Positions 1 to 7,260 of a DNA stretch of 13,677 bases are shown here, piece by piece (the first letter of the stretch is position 1; each line of letters starts with the position of its first letter). Made by a program: the position numbers and the translations under genes. The notes under the pieces were generated by a model. That model was not told where the DNA came from, did no database searches, and was given only the letters and a program-made list of their open reading frames with translations. This DNA comes from Chitinophagaceae bacterium (GTDB taxonomy: Bacteria; Bacteroidota; Bacteroidia; Chitinophagales; Chitinophagaceae), in the NCBI GenBank assembly GCA_947452875.1, contig CANGEZ010000025.1:1-13677 (forward strand). Direction: 5' to 3'.

Positions 1-405
1 AATTTTACCATCATTGATGCCGGTACAGATAAGGTTGACAATATTAATGTAAGAATTGCCAAATTATTACCTGATGATGACAACAGCGACATAGTGCTGA
101 CTACACTTTATATTGATCCCATCAGTTTTTTAATTCTGAAAAGTAAAACCACCACAAAAGAAAACGGAACTTACGAATTGAAAATGAAATACAGTCAATA
201 TGCGGAATATGGATTGCCGGATAAGATTTTATTTTCTTTCAATACCAAAGATTACAAACTACCAAAGGGAATAACTTTTGATTTTGATGATGGCACTTCA
301 AATAAAGTGGCTACTAAAACAGAGAAACCCAAAAAAGGAGAAGCGGAAATTTTATTGTCGAAATACATCATCAACAAAGGCATTGCCGATGATGTGTTTA
401 AATAA
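1..405 (+). CDS. 3' end of an unidentified protein gene, possibly LolA-like
   Basis: The reading frame is open from the first base of the window to the TAA at 403-405, giving the last 134 residues of a protein whose start lies outside. A GTG at position 94 is in frame, but the frame is open before it and reads as ordinary protein, so it is unlikely to be the start. The visible part is rich in beta-strand-like alternation and ends in a lysine-rich stretch followed by a short hydrophobic tail (KYIINKGIADDVFK). The pattern around YIDPISFLILKSKTTTKE and YGLPDKILFSFNTKDYKL resembles periplasmic LolA-like or outer-membrane-lipoprotein-sorting proteins of Bacteroidota. That is recall of a general pattern, not a match I can prove. 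No catalytic motif is seen. It converges on pdxA, with 8 bp between the two stop codons. Confidence 0.7.
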   Translation, partial: NFTIIDAGTDKVDNINVRIAKLLPDDDNSDIVLTTLYIDPISFLILKSKTTTKENGTYELKMKYSQYAEYGLPDKILFSFNTKDYKLPKGITFDFDDGTSNKVATKTEKPKKGEAEILLSKYIINKGIADDVFK

Positions 406-413
406 ATCTTTAA

Positions 414-1508
414 TTAGTCTTCAGATATTTTTTCATCAACAGCTCTTGCTAACATAGAGGCACTCATTTTTCTCAAAGGGTTGACTCTTTGTTGGTCAAA
501 TTCTTTTCGGTTGTTAATGATATCTATACAAGTGTACAATGCTTGTCTGGTAGAAGTTTCATCTGCGATCCCTTTTCCTGCTATATCAAAGGCAGTTCCA
601 TGATCTGGAGATGTTCTTACCGCATTCAATCCTGCTGTAAAATTTACCCCTTCACCAAGTGATAATGATTTGAATGGAATCAATCCTTGGTCGTGGTACA
701 AAGCTAATACCGCATCAAATTTTTCATACTGACCTCTGGCAAAAAATGCATCAGCACTGTAAGGACCAAAACAGAAAATATCTTTTTGTTTGGCGTCTTT
801 TATGGCAGGTTTAATGATTTCAATTTCTTCTTTGCCGATTAATCCTTCATCGCCTGCATGAGGATTTAATCCCAAAACGGCGATGCGTGGCTTGTTGATG
901 CAAAAATCTCTTTTCAAAGATTGATTCATCAGGTTCAATTTGCTTAAGATGCTTTCTTTGCTAAGAGCCTGAGCCACTTCTTTCACCGGTAAATGTTCTG
1001 TCAACAACCCAATCTTCATATTCTCGGCCACCATCAGCATCAATACATCATTTACACCAAAAGATTTTTTAAGAAAAGGAGTATGTCCTGTATAATTAAA
1101 ATCTGAAGTCTGGATATTTTTTTTATGAATAGGAGCGGTAACCAAACCGTCAATTTTTCCGGCTTTCAGGGCTTCTGTAGCGGTTTTCAGACTGATGACG
1201 GCATATTTCCCCCCAATTTCATTCATCGTGCCTGGAGTAATTTCCACTTCTTCTTCCCAGCAGTTGTAAAGATTAACTTGTTTAGGATTGATTTTAGTAG
1301 AATCTTTAATGATGGCGAAATTGATATTCGCTTCGGGTAAAGTTTTTCTGTAAAAATTAATGGCTTTGTTGTTGGCAAAAACCACCGGTGTGCAGATATC
1401 CAAAATTCTGCTATCGCTCAATACTTTTATGATTAATTCAATGCCGATGCCATTTAAATCGCCACAACTGAATCCTATAATCGGCTTATGCTCTGGATGT
1501 ACGCTCAT
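414..1508 (-). CDS. pdxA: 4-hydroxythreonine-4-phosphate dehydrogenase PdxA
   Basis: PdxA oxidises 4-phosphohydroxy-L-threonine with NAD in the DXP-dependent route to pyridoxal 5'-phosphate. The product then condenses with DXP through PdxJ. The protein has 364 residues from the ATG at 1506-1508; a TTG two codons upstream is possible but less likely. The three metal-binding histidines are H172 (in LLTEHLPV), H217 (in GLNPHAGDEG) and H272 (in LYHDQG). Their 45- and 55-residue spacing equals that of E. coli PdxA. GHTPFL near residue 141 carries the substrate-binding histidine. The C-terminal signature RTSPDHGTAFDIAGKG is intact. The usual N-terminal GDPxGIGPE reads GDLNGIGIE here. The gene is cytoplasmic and housekeeping, and is divergent from rsmA; in enterobacteria pdxA and rsmA are co-directional. 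Confidence 0.96.
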   Translation of the reverse strand: MSVHPEHKPIIGFSCGDLNGIGIELIIKVLSDSRILDICTPVVFANNKAINFYRKTLPEANINFAIIKDSTKINPKQVNLYNCWEEEVEITPGTMNEIGGKYAVISLKTATEALKAGKIDGLVTAPIHKKNIQTSDFNYTGHTPFLKKSFGVNDVLMLMVAENMKIGLLTEHLPVKEVAQALSKESILSKLNLMNQSLKRDFCINKPRIAVLGLNPHAGDEGLIGKEEIEIIKPAIKDAKQKDIFCFGPYSADAFFARGQYEKFDAVLALYHDQGLIPFKSLSLGEGVNFTAGLNAVRTSPDHGTAFDIAGKGIADETSTRQALYTCIDIINNRKEFDQQRVNPLRKMSASMLARAVDEKISED

Positions 1509-1528
1509 TGTCAACTTGATTTGAGGTG

Positions 1529-1536
1529 CGAAAATA
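1529..1536 (-). promoter_or_regulatory. Possible pdxA promoter, Bacteroidota -7 box
   Basis: Read on the minus strand this is TATTTTCG, one mismatch from the Bacteroidota -7 consensus TAnnTTTG. It lies 20 nt before the pdxA ATG, implying a leader of about 15 nt. No convincing -33 element (TTTG) is seen at the expected distance, so the call is tentative. Confidence 0.35.
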
Positions 1537-1543
1537 CGACATT

Positions 1544-1580
1544 ACTAGATACTGGAGACTAGATTCTGGATACTAGACAT
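1544..1580. repeat. 14-bp tandem repeat, about 2.6 copies
   Basis: ACTAGA recurs at 1544, 1558 and 1572, with the units ACTAGATACTGGAG, ACTAGATTCTGGAT and a partial ACTAGACAT. It sits in the 235-bp divergent region between pdxA and rsmA, just upstream of the suggested pdxA promoter. No function can be assigned. Confidence 0.7.
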
Positions 1581-1620
1581 TGCTGAGAACTTCGCCCCCT
1601 CAATCCCCCAAAGGGGGAAG
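1576..1620. repeat. Dispersed repeat module plus C-rich/G-rich hairpin
   Basis: GACATTGCTGAGAA at 1576-1589 also occurs at 7217-7230 and, with one change, at 6989-7002. It is followed by a C-run/G-run hairpin (CCCCC AAA GGGGG near 1604-1617) preceded by a second C-run. The same C-run, C-run, G-run layout returns at 6715-6741. This is a dispersed intergenic repeat without coding capacity. Confidence 0.6.
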
Positions 1621-1730
1621 ATGTTTTTGTTTGAAAGATTTCAGATGTAACAAGAATACATTTTTTTAGAAAGAAACCTTTTGAACTCATTGAACTAATC
1701 AAACCTCTTAAACCTTCTATTGCATTCCCC

Positions 1731-1738
1731 TACCTTTG
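1731..1738 (+). promoter_or_regulatory. rsmA promoter -7 box, probably leaderless transcript
   Basis: TACCTTTG matches the Bacteroidota -7 consensus TAnnTTTG exactly and ends 5 bp before the rsmA ATG at 1744. Transcription would start at or within a base or two of the start codon, so the mRNA is probably leaderless. A clear -33 TTTG is not visible. The box lies inside the eight-codon extension that a TTG start at 1720 would require, which argues against that earlier start. Confidence 0.55.
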
Positions 1739-1743
1739 CCCTC

Positions 1744-2496
1744 ATGTACACACTTAAAAAATCACTCGGTCAGCATTTTTTGAAAGATGAATTGATCATT
1801 CAGAAAATAGTTGAGGCTTTGAAAGTCAATAGCTTCAGTCGTTTGCTGGAAGTCGGGCCTGGTGCGGGTGCGTTAACGAAAGAGCTGATCAAATTGCCCG
1901 ATGTTGATTTTAAAGCAGTGGAACTCGACAGAGAAAAAGTAGATTATCTCCATAAAAAATATGAAGTCTTAAAAGATAAAATCATTGAAGCCAGTTTTCT
2001 GGATATTGAAATGCCATTTCAGGAAAGTTTTACGGTGATTGGTAATTTCCCCTATAATATTTCTACACAGATACTTTTTAAGATCCTCGAATGGAAAGAA
2101 CATGTGCCTGTTGTAATCGGCATGTTTCAGAAAGAAGTAGCGGAAAGGGCAGCATCGCCATCCGGGTCAAAAGTGTACGGCGTGCTAAGTGCCTTGATTC
2201 AGGCTTATTATGATGTGGAATATTTGTTTGATGTTCCTTCCGAAAGTTTCAATCCGCCGCCAAAAGTGTTGAGTGGTGTGATTCGCTTGACCCGCAGACA
2301 AGAACCTTTGAATGTAAAATCAGAACGTGCTTACTGGGTTTTGGTAAAAACAGCGTTTAACCAGCGCAGAAAGACTTTGAGAAATGCTTTGAAAAGTCAG
2401 TTTACAACCGAAGTGTTGGCAGATGATATTTTTAATAAACGCGCTGAACAGCTTAGCATAGAAGAGTTTGCAAGCTTGACTTATCTGATGAAATAG
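1744..2496 (+). CDS. rsmA: 16S rRNA (adenine1518/1519-N6)-dimethyltransferase RsmA
   Basis: RsmA (KsgA) uses S-adenosylmethionine to dimethylate two adjacent adenines in the 3' helix of 16S rRNA, a late check in 30S subunit assembly. The ATG at 1744 gives 250 residues, slightly shorter than the usual 260-275, and starts directly at the conserved SLGQHFL block (residues 7-13). The SAM-binding motif is VGPGAGALT (37-45), with acidic E60 ending strand 2. The catalytic motif IV is NFPYNIS (101-107). The family blocks MFQKEVAER (127-135), FNPPPKV (169-175) and FNQRRKTLRN (205-214) are all present. The last codons, ATG AAA TAG, are also the first nine bases of a 91-bp tandem repeat, so the end of the gene is fused to the array. 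Confidence 0.96.
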   Translation: MYTLKKSLGQHFLKDELIIQKIVEALKVNSFSRLLEVGPGAGALTKELIKLPDVDFKAVELDREKVDYLHKKYEVLKDKIIEASFLDIEMPFQESFTVIGNFPYNISTQILFKILEWKEHVPVVIGMFQKEVAERAASPSGSKVYGVLSALIQAYYDVEYLFDVPSESFNPPPKVLSGVIRLTRRQEPLNVKSERAYWVLVKTAFNQRRKTLRNALKSQFTTEVLADDIFNKRAEQLSIEEFASLTYLMK

Positions 2497-2770
2497 CCAT
2501 AAAAGAAAACCTCATACCAACCGATTATTATAATTAAGGCTATAACATGTGGCAATAATGTAAAATAAAAATACGCACATGAAATAGCCATAAGAGAAAA
2601 CCTCATACCAACCGATTATTATAATTAAGGCTATAACATGTGGCAATAATGTAAAATAAAAATACGCACATGAAATAGCCATAAAAGAAAACCTCATACC
2701 AACCGATTATTATAATTAAGGCTATAACATGTGGCAATAATGTAAAATAAAAATACACACATGAAATAGC
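2488..2770 (+). repeat. 91-bp tandem repeat, three full copies plus 10 bp
   Basis: Units begin at 2488, 2579 and 2670, and a 10-bp fragment (ATGAAATAGC) of a fourth begins at 2761. I see only two substitutions across the 273 bp: one A to G in unit 2 near its 16th base, and one G to A near the end of unit 3. The unit is AT-rich and 91 is not a multiple of three. Each unit opens with ATGAAATAG, which in the first copy is the end of rsmA. Such near identity suggests recent expansion or homogenisation. The array lies between the rsmA stop and a terminator-like hairpin, so it is probably transcribed as rsmA 3' UTR. Confidence 0.95.
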
Positions 2771-2813
2771 GGAGTTGAAATGTTTCCCTTTTCGTTTGAA
2801 GAAATATAATGAG

Positions 2814-2843
2814 AGGCTTGATTAATATCAAGCTTTATTTTTG
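2814..2843 (+). terminator. Rho-independent terminator-like hairpin after the rsmA array
   Basis: GCTTGAT (2816-2822) pairs perfectly with ATCAAGC (2827-2833) around the loop TAAT. The stem can grow by an A-U and a G-U pair and is followed by TTTATTTTT. The stem is modest in GC, but the hairpin plus T-run points in the rsmA direction and is the first such structure after its stop codon. Confidence 0.5.
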
Positions 2844-2996
2844 GCTTTACGAGTTTGGTTGTCGTAATATTACAATATTGCAATATTGCAATATCAAAAA
2901 GATTAGCTCCATTTACAATCACAAATTTCCAATTTCAACATCTCCCCCTCATCACCACAATTCCCTCTAATTAGATTTTTCGCACATTTTTATCTG

Positions 2997-3004
2997 TAAT
3001 TTTG
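2997..3004 (+). promoter_or_regulatory. icmF promoter -7 box
   Basis: TAATTTTG is an exact match to TAnnTTTG. A start site near 3010 would give a 5' leader of about 100 nt before the ATG at 3110. The upstream -33 region is T-rich (TTTTTCG around 2976-2982) but has no exact TTTG. Confidence 0.5.
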
Positions 3005-3109
3005 CCCTGTCAACAAAATAGCAAGGTTAAATGCATTGATATTTTAATAATATCTAAGGCCAGCCATATTGGCTCTTGTTGTTCGTTGATTAAAAAATTT
3101 GCTTTTACT

Positions 3110-6100
3110 ATGAGTTTTTCTACCCAACAGAAAGTGAGAATTGTAACGGCTGCTTCTTTGTTCGATGGACATGATGCTGCCATAAATATCATGCGTCGTA
3201 TTTTACAAAGTAAAGGCGCTGAAATTATCCATTTAGGACATAACAGAAGTGTGGCAGAAATAGTTGAGTGTGCTATCGAAGAAGATGTTCAAGGAATTGC
3301 CATTACCAGTTATCAAGGCGGACACGTTGAATTTTTCAAATACATGAAGGATTTGCTCGAAGAAAACGGCTGCGGTCATATCAAAATTTTTGGCGGCGGC
3401 GGTGGTACCATTCTGCCTGATGAAATTGAAGAATTACACAATTATGGCATTACCAGAATTTATTCGCCTGATGATGGCCGTAAAATGGGATTGGAAGGTA
3501 TGATTGAAGATGTGATTCGCCAATGTGATTTTGAATTGAATGGCGATGGTAATTACCAAACACCAATGACTTTAGGTGAAGTGATCGATGTTAGAAAAAT
3601 CGCTAGAAAAATTACCAATGCTGAAAATGGTGTGCTTGATGACTGGCGACAGTCTCTGACTAGTGCCGAAAAAATTGCATTAGAAAATAGCAAAGCCCCT
3701 GTGTTAGGTATTACCGGAACTGGTGGTGCAGGTAAATCTTCAGTAACAGATGAAATCGTAAGAAGATTTTTACACACCTATACCGACAAAACAATAGCCG
3801 TTATTTCTGTTGATCCTTCCAAGAAAAAAACTGGTGGTGCATTATTGGGAGATAGAATCAGAATGAATTCAATTTCTTCTCCAAGAGCTTACATGCGCAG
3901 TTTGGCTACTCGTGAAAGTGATAAGGCATTGAGTAAATATGTGCAAGATGCGATTGATATCTGTAAAGAAGCTGGGTATGATTTTGTGATTCTGGAAAGT
4001 GCTGGTGTTGGACAAAGTGATGCGTCTATTTTAGATTATTGCAACATCAGCATGTATGTGATGACGCCTGAATATGGTGCGCCTTCACAATTGGAAAAAA
4101 TCAATATGCTTGATTATGCGGATGTGGTTTGTGTAAATAAATTCGATAAGGCAGGAGCTTTGGATGCCTTGCATGATGTTCGCAAACAATACAAACGCAA
4201 TCATGGTTTATGGGATGCCAAAGATGATGAATTGCCTATAGTAGGAACGATTGCCGCTCAATTTAATGATTCCGGTGTAAATGAATTGTTTGAGAGATTA
4301 ATGGAAAAAGTTACTGCCAAAACTGGCATTTCATTCAGTGAAACAAGTGTTCATCATTCACATAAAAAAGAAACTAGCAGTCAATCTACAATCATACCTC
4401 CTTCAAGAGTAAGGTATCTTTCTGAAATTGCTGAAACCATTAAAGCTTATGATTCTTGGGTAAATGAGCAAAGTGAATTCGCCAGTAGATGGTATCAGCT
4501 GAATGGCGTTTTAAATACATTACAAAACGCATCTTCAGAAATAAAATCTGCTATCGAAGAAGCTTTGAAAAACACAGAAGCGAAATTAGACGAGGTGAGC
4601 AGAAAGTTGGTTGCCAATTGGTCGTCTATACAAGACCGTTATAGCAAAGAATTTTATGAGTTTCAAGTAAGAGACAAAGTGATTAAGCAGCCGCTTACTT
4701 ATAAAAGTTTATCAGGAACCAACTTGGCTAAAGTTTATCTGCCTCGTTATAAAGATTGGGGTGATATTTTAAAATGGCAATTGCAGGAAAATGTTCCAGG
4801 CGAATTTCCATACACAGCCGGAGTGTTTCCATTAAAGAGAGAAGGAGAAGATCCTACAAGAATGTTTGCCGGAGAAGGTGGTCCGGAAAGAACCAATCGT
4901 CGTTTCCATTATGTGAGTGTAGGACAGCCTGCAAAGCGCTTGAGTACTGCATTTGACAGTGTTACTTTATATGGAGAAGATCCTGCTATCAGACCTGATA
5001 TTTATGGCAAAATTGGAAATAGTGGTGTAAGCATTGCTACTGTTGATGATGCCAAAAAATTATACAGTGGTTTTGATTTGTGTGATCCGAAAACTTCGGT
5101 GAGTATGACCATTAATGGTCCGGCTCCAATTATTCTGGCATTTTTCATGAACGCAGCTATTGATCAGCAATGCGAAAAATACATACTGGAAAATAATCTT
5201 AAAGAGGAAGTCAATAAAATCATTGAAAAAAAGTTTGACATCAGTCAACTTCCTCAATATATTGGCACCGATGGAATTTCAGTACATCCTGTAAATGGAA
5301 AACTAGAAGGCGCATTGCCTCAGGGAAATGACGGCTTGGGATTGAGACTACTGGGTTTGAGTGGAAAAGATGTTTTACCTGAAGAGGTGTATGAAAAAAT
5401 AAAAGCCATTGCTTTGTCAACGGTGCGAGGGACGGTGCAAGCCGATATTTTAAAAGAAGATCAGGCGCAAAATACTTGTATTTTTTCTACTGAATTTGCC
5501 TTGAAGTTGATGGGTGATGTGCAGCAATATTTTATCAAACAAAATGTAGAGAATTTTTACAGTGTAAGCATCAGTGGTTATCACATTGCGGAAGCAGGCG
5601 CTAATCCAATAACACAGTTGGCGTTTACTTTGGCGAATGGGTTTACTTATGTTGAATACTATTTAAGTCGTGGTATGAACATAGATGATTTTGCACCTAA
5701 TTTATCTTTCTTTTTTAGTAATGGCATGGATCCTGAATATAGTGTGATTGGTCGTGTAGCCAGAAGAATCTGGGCCAAATCCATGAAGAACAAATACAAA
5801 GCCAACAGCAGAAGTCAGAAATTGAAATATCATATTCAAACCAGCGGTAGAAGTTTGCATGCACAAGAAATTGATTTTAATGATATCAGAACTACATTAC
5901 AGGCATTGTATGCGATCTACGACAATTGTAATTCTTTACATACTAACGCCTACGATGAAGCGATAACAACACCAACAGAAGAAAGTGTAAGAAGAGCCAT
6001 GGCGATTCAATTAATTATCAACAGAGAGTTAGGCACAGCTAAAAATGAAAATCCAAATCAAGGCGCATTTTTGATTGAGGAATTAACGGATTTAGTTGAA

Positions 6101-6526
6101 GCTGCTGTTATGACTGAATTTAATCGCATTACCGAAAGGGGAGGTGTATTAGGAGCCATGGAAAGAATGTACCAGCGTAACAAAATTCAGGAGGAAAGTT
6201 TGTATTATGAAACGTTGAAGCATACTGGAGAATATCCAATCGTGGGCGTGAATACTTTCCTAAGTAAAAAAGGTTCACCAACTATATTGCCAACTGAAGT
6301 GATTCGCTCAACTACTGAAGAAAAAGAAGCGCAGATTAATGCATTAGCTGCTTTTCAAAATCGAAATAACAATAAATCTGTTGAGATGCTCGAAAGGCTA
6401 AAACAAGTTGCCATCAATAACGGCAATCTTTTTGAAGAGCTCATGGAAACAGTTAAGTACTGCAGTTTGGGGCAAATTACCAACTCCTTATATAGTGTTG
6501 GCGGACAATACAGGAGAAATATGTAA
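3110..6526 (+). CDS. icmF: Fused isobutyryl-CoA mutase IcmF (B12-dependent, with G-protein chaperone domain)
   Basis: IcmF interconverts isobutyryl-CoA and n-butyryl-CoA by an adenosylcobalamin radical mechanism, in valine and branched-acid metabolism. Its built-in GTPase domain loads and protects the cofactor. The 1138 residues show the expected order. First is a B12-binding domain with DGHD at 19-22 (H21 the likely cobalt ligand) and the glycine run FGGGGG near 94. Next is a MeaB-like G domain with Walker [10 protein letters not shown] (203-211), SVDPS (233-237) and NKFD (343-346). A polar linker around 408-432 follows. Last is a TIM-barrel mutase domain with [16 protein letters not shown] (571-586), [14 protein letters not shown] (588-601) and [14 protein letters not shown] (820-833). 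The phenylalanine block near 573 fits isobutyryl- rather than methylmalonyl-CoA mutases. The frame stays open back to a TTG at 3002, but that lies in the promoter box and its translation is unlike the family. Confidence 0.95.
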   Translation: MSFSTQQKVRIVTAASLFDGHDAAINIMRRILQSKGAEIIHLGHNRSVAEIVECAIEEDVQGIAITSYQGGHVEFFKYMKDLLEENGCGHIKIFGGGGGTILPDEIEELHNYGITRIYSPDDGRKMGLEGMIEDVIRQCDFELNGDGNYQTPMTLGEVIDVRKIARKITNAENGVLDDWRQSLTSAEKIALENSKAPVLGITGTGGAGKSSVTDEIVRRFLHTYTDKTIAVISVDPSKKKTGGALLGDRIRMNSISSPRAYMRSLATRESDKALSKYVQDAIDICKEAGYDFVILESAGVGQSDASILDYCNISMYVMTPEYGAPSQLEKINMLDYADVVCVNKFDKAGALDALHDVRKQYKRNHGLWDAKDDELPIVGTIAAQFNDSGVNELFERLMEKVTAKTGISFSETSVHHSHKKETSSQSTIIPPSRVRYLSEIAETIKAYDSWVNEQSEFASRWYQLNGVLNTLQNASSEIKSAIEEALKNTEAKLDEVSRKLVANWSSIQDRYSKEFYEFQVRDKVIKQPLTYKSLSGTNLAKVYLPRYKDWGDILKWQLQENVPGEFPYTAGVFPLKREGEDPTRMFAGEGGPERTNRRFHYVSVGQPAKRLSTAFDSVTLYGEDPAIRPDIYGKIGNSGVSIATVDDAKKLYSGFDLCDPKTSVSMTINGPAPIILAFFMNAAIDQQCEKYILENNLKEEVNKIIEKKFDISQLPQYIGTDGISVHPVNGKLEGALPQGNDGLGLRLLGLSGKDVLPEEVYEKIKAIALSTVRGTVQADILKEDQAQNTCIFSTEFALKLMGDVQQYFIKQNVENFYSVSISGYHIAEAGANPITQLAFTLANGFTYVEYYLSRGMNIDDFAPNLSFFFSNGMDPEYSVIGRVARRIWAKSMKNKYKANSRSQKLKYHIQTSGRSLHAQEIDFNDIRTTLQALYAIYDNCNSLHTNAYDEAITTPTEESVRRAMAIQLIINRELGTAKNENPNQGAFLIEELTDLVEAAVMTEFNRITERGGVLGAMERMYQRNKIQEESLYYETLKHTGEYPIVGVNTFLSKKGSPTILPTEVIRSTTEEKEAQINALAAFQNRNNNKSVEMLERLKQVAINNGNLFEELMETVKYCSLGQITNSLYSVGGQYRRNM

Positions 6527-6556
6527 GCCAGTCTTGATTTATAAATTCAGAAATGC

Positions 6557-6577
6557 TCATATTAATCACGAATATGA
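6557..6577 (+). terminator. AU-rich hairpin after icmF, weak terminator candidate
   Basis: TCATATT (6557-6563) and AATATGA (6571-6577) pair perfectly over 7 bp around a 7-nt loop, 30 nt after the icmF stop. There is no strong T-run behind it, so termination here is uncertain. Confidence 0.25.
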
Positions 6578-6790
6578 CTATTAACTGCACATATATAAAT
6601 CGCGCTAAAATTTAATAGTAATTGATGTGATTACCTTTTACTTTTACCTCGGTTTTTCATAGGATATTGGATTTTAAAGCGGGGCCGGATTTCTATCTGA
6701 GCCCTTTTTTTATAGCCCCCCTAATCCCCCCAATAGGGGGAATGAAAACATCTCAATCCTCCAAGTTGGAGGTATTTTGTAGTAATAACC

Positions 6791-6840
6791 ACGAATTCGC
6801 GAATTGTTTTCACGCAAGGCTCGCAAGGGAGCAAGGCCGC
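6791..6840. repeat. 50-bp direct repeat, copy 1
   Basis: It begins ACGAATTCGCGAATTG and continues with CACGCAAGGCTCGCAAGGG. The copy at 7011-7060 matches 46 of 50 positions at an offset of exactly 220 bp. Its first part is related to the CACGAATTCACGAATT repeats around the GxxExxY gene at 10292-10920. Confidence 0.85.
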
Positions 6841-6912
6841 AATTCCCAATTTTTTCTAAGTACATAGATTCAAGTTTAATTTTTATAATTTTCAGCAGAT
6901 AATTTTTATTGC

Positions 6913-6935
6913 TCCCCTCTGCCTTCAGGAGAGGG
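6913..6935. repeat. Dispersed CCCCTCT/AGAGGGG hairpin
   Basis: CCCCTCT pairs with AGAGGGG around an inner CCT..AGG, and is followed by GTTGGGGGTGAGG. Together this is an imperfect palindrome of the C-rich/G-rich intergenic type that recurs in the window. Confidence 0.55.
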
Positions 6936-6970
6936 GTTGGGGGTGAGGTTTTTTGTCACGAATTATTTCA

Positions 6971-7002
6971 GCAACGTCCCTTACAGGAGACATTACTGAG
7001 AA
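6971..7002 (-). repeat. ACGTCCC hairpin repeat, copy A
   Basis: GCAACGTCCC at 6971 and GACATTACTGAGAA ending at 7002 frame a hairpin. Read as RNA from the minus strand, the stem forms with G-U pairs where the plus strand would have C-A mismatches. Copy B is at 7200-7230, and the right-hand half alone is at 1576-1589. Confidence 0.6.
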
Positions 7003-7010
7003 GTTTAACT

Positions 7011-7060
7011 ACGAATTCACGAATTGGTTTCACGCAAGGCTCGCAAGGGAGCAAAGGCGC
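7011..7060. repeat. 50-bp direct repeat, copy 2
   Basis: This is the second copy of the block at 6791-6840, with four differences. It starts ACGAATTCACGAATTG, closer to the version found around the GxxExxY gene than copy 1 is. Confidence 0.85.
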
Positions 7061-7199
7061 GGGTTTTTATGCCACGAAGACACAAAATGACATGATTTTC
7101 TAAAATTCCGGAATTGAAACCTTCCCCCTTCGGGGGACTGGAGGGGGCTTCCACTTTCTTATTCCTTATTTTCACTTTCTTATTATTTATTCAAACCAC

Positions 7200-7230
7200 G
7201 CAACGTCCCTTTCAGGAGACATTGCTGAGA
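7200..7230 (-). repeat. ACGTCCC hairpin repeat, copy B
   Basis: On the minus strand GCAATGTCTC pairs with GGGACGTTGC over 10 positions, two of them G-U, around CTGAAA. It lies 30 bp past the stop codon of the flippase gene in that gene's direction and could mark its transcript end, but no T-run follows. Confidence 0.6.
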
Positions 7231-7260
7231 ATGGAGACAATACAGCATCTATTATCCATC

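Larger units (their letters stand above)
2771..3109 (+). other. Non-coding stretch between the tandem array and icmF
   Basis: No credible gene is seen. The stretch holds a terminator-like hairpin (2814-2843), a short AT repeat around the palindrome CAATATTG (about 2865-2894), the icmF -7 box (2997-3004) and a leader of about 100 nt. The leader has two small perfect hairpins: GATATT/AATATC at 3038-3054 and AGCCA/TGGCT at 3062-3074. The leader is too short and lacks the pattern for a cobalamin riboswitch, even though the downstream enzyme uses B12. Confidence 0.6.
6527..7260. other. Gene-free repeat mosaic between icmF and the flippase gene
   Basis: No credible gene lies in these 734 bp. Short open frames at 6667-6867 and 6909-7103 run through repeats and encode nothing recognisable. 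In order it holds an AT hairpin after icmF (6557-6577), a C-run/G-run hairpin (6715-6741), a CCTCC/GGAGG hairpin (6758-6772), the first CACGAATT/CGCAAGG block (6791-6840), a CCCCTCT/AGAGGGG hairpin (6913-6935), an ACGTCCC hairpin module (6971-7002), the second CACGAATT/CGCAAGG block (7011-7060), a CCCCC/GGGGG hairpin (about 7122-7136) and a second ACGTCCC module (7200-7230). Confidence 0.8.

Noticed and set aside
1720..1743. rsmA start at the TTG at 1720
   Set aside because: It would add eight residues encoded across the promoter box; the family's conserved N-terminus begins right after the ATG at 1744.
2488..2770. CRISPR array
   Set aside because: The 91-bp units are contiguous, with no variable spacers and no nearby cas genes.
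2512..2922. Two minus-strand open frames (2512-2697 and 2722-2922)
   Set aside because: The first is a translation of the 91-bp repeats and is itself repetitive; the second runs through the repeat end, the terminator-like hairpin and an AT repeat. Neither resembles a protein.
3002..3109. 36-residue N-terminal extension of IcmF from a TTG at 3002
   Set aside because: The TTG overlaps the -7 box and would lie upstream of the start of transcription; IcmF proteins begin near the [14 protein letters not shown] block, just after the ATG at 3110.
3005..3109. Cobalamin riboswitch upstream of icmF
   Set aside because: The leader is only about 100 nt, has two short simple hairpins and I see no B12-box-like segment; such riboswitches are about 200 nt.
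6667..7103. Plus-strand open frames at 6667-6867 and 6909-7103
   Set aside because: Both are read through hairpins and direct repeats and their sequences have no protein-like character.
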